Of a stretch of 64,000 bases of DNA, positions 62,055 through 64,000 are shown one piece after another. The notes beneath the pieces are model-generated. The model saw nothing but the letters and a program-made list of their open reading frames with translations. It had not been told where the DNA came from and did not search any database. Position 1 is the stretch's first letter. Each line of letters opens with the position of its first letter. This DNA comes from Acidimicrobiia bacterium (GTDB taxonomy: Bacteria > Actinomycetota > Acidimicrobiia > IMCC26256 > JAMXLJ01), in contig DASRES010000003.1 of assembly GCA_035651955.1 (NCBI GenBank), forward strand, positions 1-64,000. The letters run 5' to 3'. Position numbers and translations under genes: made by a program.

Positions 62055-63185
62055 TCAACGAACGCCGATGCGGAGCGCGTGCACGAGGTCGTCCCACAGG
62101 TCGTCGACGTCCTCGCACCCGACGCTCATGCGCAGGAGCTCGGGTGGTGTGAGGTCCTCGCGCGCCCACCGCCGCCGGCGTTCGAGCGTCGTCTCGACAC
62201 CACCGAGGCTCGTCGCGTGCACGATCAGACGGGTCGAGCGCGCGACCGCCTCGGCCGCATCGGCCCCGCCCCGCACCTCGAACGCGAGCATGAAGCCGGT
62301 CCCCGCCATCTGCGCGCGCGCCCGGTCGTGCCACGGATCGCCGGCAAGGCCGGGGTAGCGAACGCGCGTGACCGCGCCGTGGTCACGCAGGCGGCACGCG
62401 AGCTCGAGCGCGTTCGCCTGCGCACGGTCCATCCGCACCGACAGCGTGCGCAGCCCGCGCAGCGCGAGGAACGTCTCCATCGGGCCGGGGATCGCGCCGT
62501 GGAGGCTCCGCCGCTGGCGCAGCGCGTGCTCGTGCGCGGCGCGCGTGACGACCGAGCCGAGGACCACGTCGGAATGACCGGCGAGGAACTTCGTGACGCT
62601 GTGCACCACGATGTCCGCACCGAGCCGCAACGGGCGCTGCACGAGCGGTGTGCAGTACGTGTTGTCGACCGCGACGAGCGCGCCCCGCTCGTGCGCGCCC
62701 GCGCTCAGCGCGGGCAGGTCGGCGACGTCCATCTTCGGGTTCGTCGGCGACTCCACCCACAGCAGCGCCGCGCCGGTGCACGCGTCGAGCACGGCGTCCG
62801 TGTCGGTGATGTCGACGAGCCGGGGCTCCCACCGTCCCGGCGCGGCCTCCTCGATCAGCGCCCGGGTACCCGTGTACCCGTCGACGGGCAGCACGACCGG
62901 CGCGCCGACCGGCAACGTCTCGAGCACCGCCGCCACCGCTGCCATCCCGGACGCGAACGCGAGCGCGCGCCCGTCCTCGAGCGCGCCGATCGCCTCCTCG
63001 AACGCGTCCCACGTGGGGTTCCCGTCGCGGCCGTACGCGACGGGACCGCCGGCGTGGTACGTGGAGGAGAACACGACGGGCGGGTTCAGCGGCCCGTCGG
63101 GGACGTCGGCCGGTCGCCCCGCGGTGACGGCCAGCGTCGCGGGCGAGAGCGGGCGGCGTGCGTGGGGCAGGCCCAGCGATGTCAT
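62055..63185 (-). CDS. Cys/Met-metabolism PLP enzyme (cystathionine gamma-synthase/lyase family)
   Basis: The 376-residue protein shows the family signatures: PPVVFSSTYHAGGPVAYGRDGNPT, ALAFASGMAAVAAVLETLP, LLWVESPTNPKMDVADLPAL, DNTYCTPLVQRPLRLGAD and the cofactor lysine in HSVTKFLAGHSDVVLGS. It could be MetB, MetC, cystathionine gamma-lyase or methionine gamma-lyase. Sequence alone does not settle which, so no symbol is given. It is divergent from the SGNH lipoprotein gene with 45 bases between. Confidence 0.9.
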   Translation of the reverse strand: MTSLGLPHARRPLSPATLAVTAGRPADVPDGPLNPPVVFSSTYHAGGPVAYGRDGNPTWDAFEEAIGALEDGRALAFASGMAAVAAVLETLPVGAPVVLPVDGYTGTRALIEEAAPGRWEPRLVDITDTDAVLDACTGAALLWVESPTNPKMDVADLPALSAGAHERGALVAVDNTYCTPLVQRPLRLGADIVVHSVTKFLAGHSDVVLGSVVTRAAHEHALRQRRSLHGAIPGPMETFLALRGLRTLSVRMDRAQANALELACRLRDHGAVTRVRYPGLAGDPWHDRARAQMAGTGFMLAFEVRGGADAAEAVARSTRLIVHATSLGGVETTLERRRRWAREDLTPPELLRMSVGCEDVDDLWDDLVHALRIGVR

Positions 63186-63230
63186 GTCCCGCTGATAGCA
63201 GATCCCGGAACGGCCGGTAGGGTCTGGCGC

Positions 63231-63923
63231 TTGATCCCTGCCCGCCGCGTCCTCACGGGCGCGGTCGTCGTCGCGCTGGCCGCGTGCGCCGGCAGCTCAC
63301 ACGCCGCGAAGCGTGCCGACCGCCCGGCCCGCGCGGTCGTGCGGTCCACCACGTCCTCGGTGCCGCCGTCGAGCACGACGACGCCGACGACCCGCCCGCC
63401 GGTCGCGACGACGACGGTCCCACCGCCGCCGTACGCGCCGCTCGCGATCGCGCTGTCGCCACCGCGCGTCGACGGCGTCTTCGCGATCGGCGACTCCGTG
63501 ATGCTCGGCGCGGCCCCGCAGCTGCGCGCCCGCGGGATCACCGTCGACGCCGTCGAGAGCCGCCAGTGGGGAACGGGGACGCAGATCCTCGAACGAATGG
63601 CCGCGGGCGGCGCGCTGCCCTCGGTCGTCGTCGTCCACCTCGGCACGAACGGTCCCTTCAGCGCGGCCCAGTTCGACGCGACGATGCGCGCGATCGGACC
63701 GCGCAAGGTCGTCTTCGTGAACGCGCACGAGCCGCGCTCGTGGGAACAGGCGGTCAACGCGACCTTGCAGGCCGGTGTCGCGCGGTGGCCGAACGCGCGG
63801 CTCGTCGACTGGAACGCCGCGAGCACGCCGCATCCGGAGTGGTTCTGGCAGGACGACATCCACCTGCGACCGCAGGGCGCGCAGGCGTACGCCGCGCTCG
63901 TCGCGTTCGCGGCCGCGCATTGA
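63231..63923 (+). CDS. SGNH-hydrolase-like lipoprotein
   Basis: The 230-residue protein has a signal peptide ending in the lipobox LAAC (VVVALAACAGSS), a Thr/Pro-rich linker and an SGNH domain: FAIGDSVMLGAAPQL (Ser), VVVVHLGTNGPFSAAQ (Gly/Asn) and the catalytic Asp-His in QDDIHLRPQGAQAY. Such domains are found with acyltransferases that O-acetylate surface glycans. The start is TTG 63231, supported by a TAGGGT box (63218-63223) exactly 7 bases before it, implying leaderless transcription. Confidence 0.82.
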   Translation: MIPARRVLTGAVVVALAACAGSSHAAKRADRPARAVVRSTTSSVPPSSTTTPTTRPPVATTTVPPPPYAPLAIALSPPRVDGVFAIGDSVMLGAAPQLRARGITVDAVESRQWGTGTQILERMAAGGALPSVVVVHLGTNGPFSAAQFDATMRAIGPRKVVFVNAHEPRSWEQAVNATLQAGVARWPNARLVDWNAASTPHPEWFWQDDIHLRPQGAQAYAALVAFAAAH

Positions 63924-63925
63924 CG

Positions 63926-64000
63926 TCAGTGCGACTCGTAGAACGCGTCGAGCTCGCGGCCCAGCTCCTGCATGCGCGCCTCGCCCAGCTCGCTCTGGCA
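63926..64000 (-). CDS. C-terminal end of an unidentified protein (cut by window edge)
   Basis: On the minus strand an open frame enters from the window edge and ends at a TGA at 63928-63926. It gives 24 residues, charged and probably helical (LGEARMQELGRELDAFYESH). The stop lies 2 bases from the convergent SGNH gene, as is usual for this compact genome. Too short to identify. Confidence 0.45.
   Translation of the reverse strand, partial: CQSELGEARMQELGRELDAFYESH

Noticed and set aside
59835-63923. Very long plus-strand open frame (over 1300 codons) opposite the hydrolase and PLP-enzyme genes
   Set aside because: It is an antisense shadow caused by high GC. It is Arg/Asp/Val-rich with no motifs, whereas the minus-strand genes have clear signatures. 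Only its last part (from 63231) is a real gene.

Overview
The window is GC-rich, tightly packed bacterial chromosome from an actinobacterium. An Acidimicrobiia-like lineage is my best guess, but this is inference. Supporting signs: GTG and TTG starts are common, genes often overlap by 4 bases, and a block at about 7.8-33.7 kb matches the conserved actinobacterial order known from mycobacteria (ppx, DUF501, ftsB-like, eno, mazG, mfd, pth, rplY, prs, glmU with tRNA-Gln, ispE, rsmA, an rpfB-position gene, tatD, metG). Two tiny actinobacterial ribosomal proteins (bS22, bL37) and an AbrB protein with a zinc ribbon agree with this. Many genes have a TANNNT box 6-8 bases before the start codon, so much of the transcription is probably leaderless.

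Layout. 0-7.5 kb: crotonase-like enzyme, YdcF-like protein, RimJ-like acetyltransferase, oligoribonuclease, an ABC exporter divergent from a TetR regulator, and a class V aminotransferase. 7.5-13.7 kb: ppx and DUF501 separated from ftsB/eno by an inserted group: a DUF222-HNH gene under a LexA-like box, a D-Ala-D-Ala carboxypeptidase and a two-component system. 13.7-33.7 kb: housekeeping genes for glycolysis, nucleotide-pool cleaning, DNA repair, translation, cell-wall precursors and tRNA charging. 33.7-42 kb: an Rrf2-controlled operon, a thioesterase/aldolase pair, a second crotonase, an MBOAT/SGNH acyl-transfer pair and archaeal-type phosphoglycerate mutase. 42-44.3 kb: an AbiEi/DUF559 gene bounded by inverted 47-bp palindromic repeats, one of them split by an IS30 element. 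44.3-52.5 kb: a Tat-exported molybdenum oxidoreductase with its membrane cytochrome, serC, VOC and TauD proteins, an endonuclease V homologue, an O-methyltransferase and an APH-like kinase. 52.5-56 kb: an operon with a UGSC-type selenoprotein in which an in-frame TGA is read as selenocysteine. 56-64 kb: a truncated HNH gene, methyltransferase, PIG-L deacetylase, MarR, a complete IS481 element, a large secreted hydrolase, a Cys/Met PLP enzyme and an SGNH lipoprotein.

The most notable items are the recoded selenoprotein with a hairpin just after the TGA, which automated gene calling would cut in two, and the 47-bp palindrome family around the DUF559 endonuclease-like gene. The IS30 insertion can be removed on paper to restore an exact 47-bp copy. 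Other points include an IS481 transposase whose stop codon comes from the target duplication, an Rrf2 start region duplicated into a leader peptide, a YchF-like protein without a P-loop, and an rpfB-position gene carrying an RlpA-type domain.
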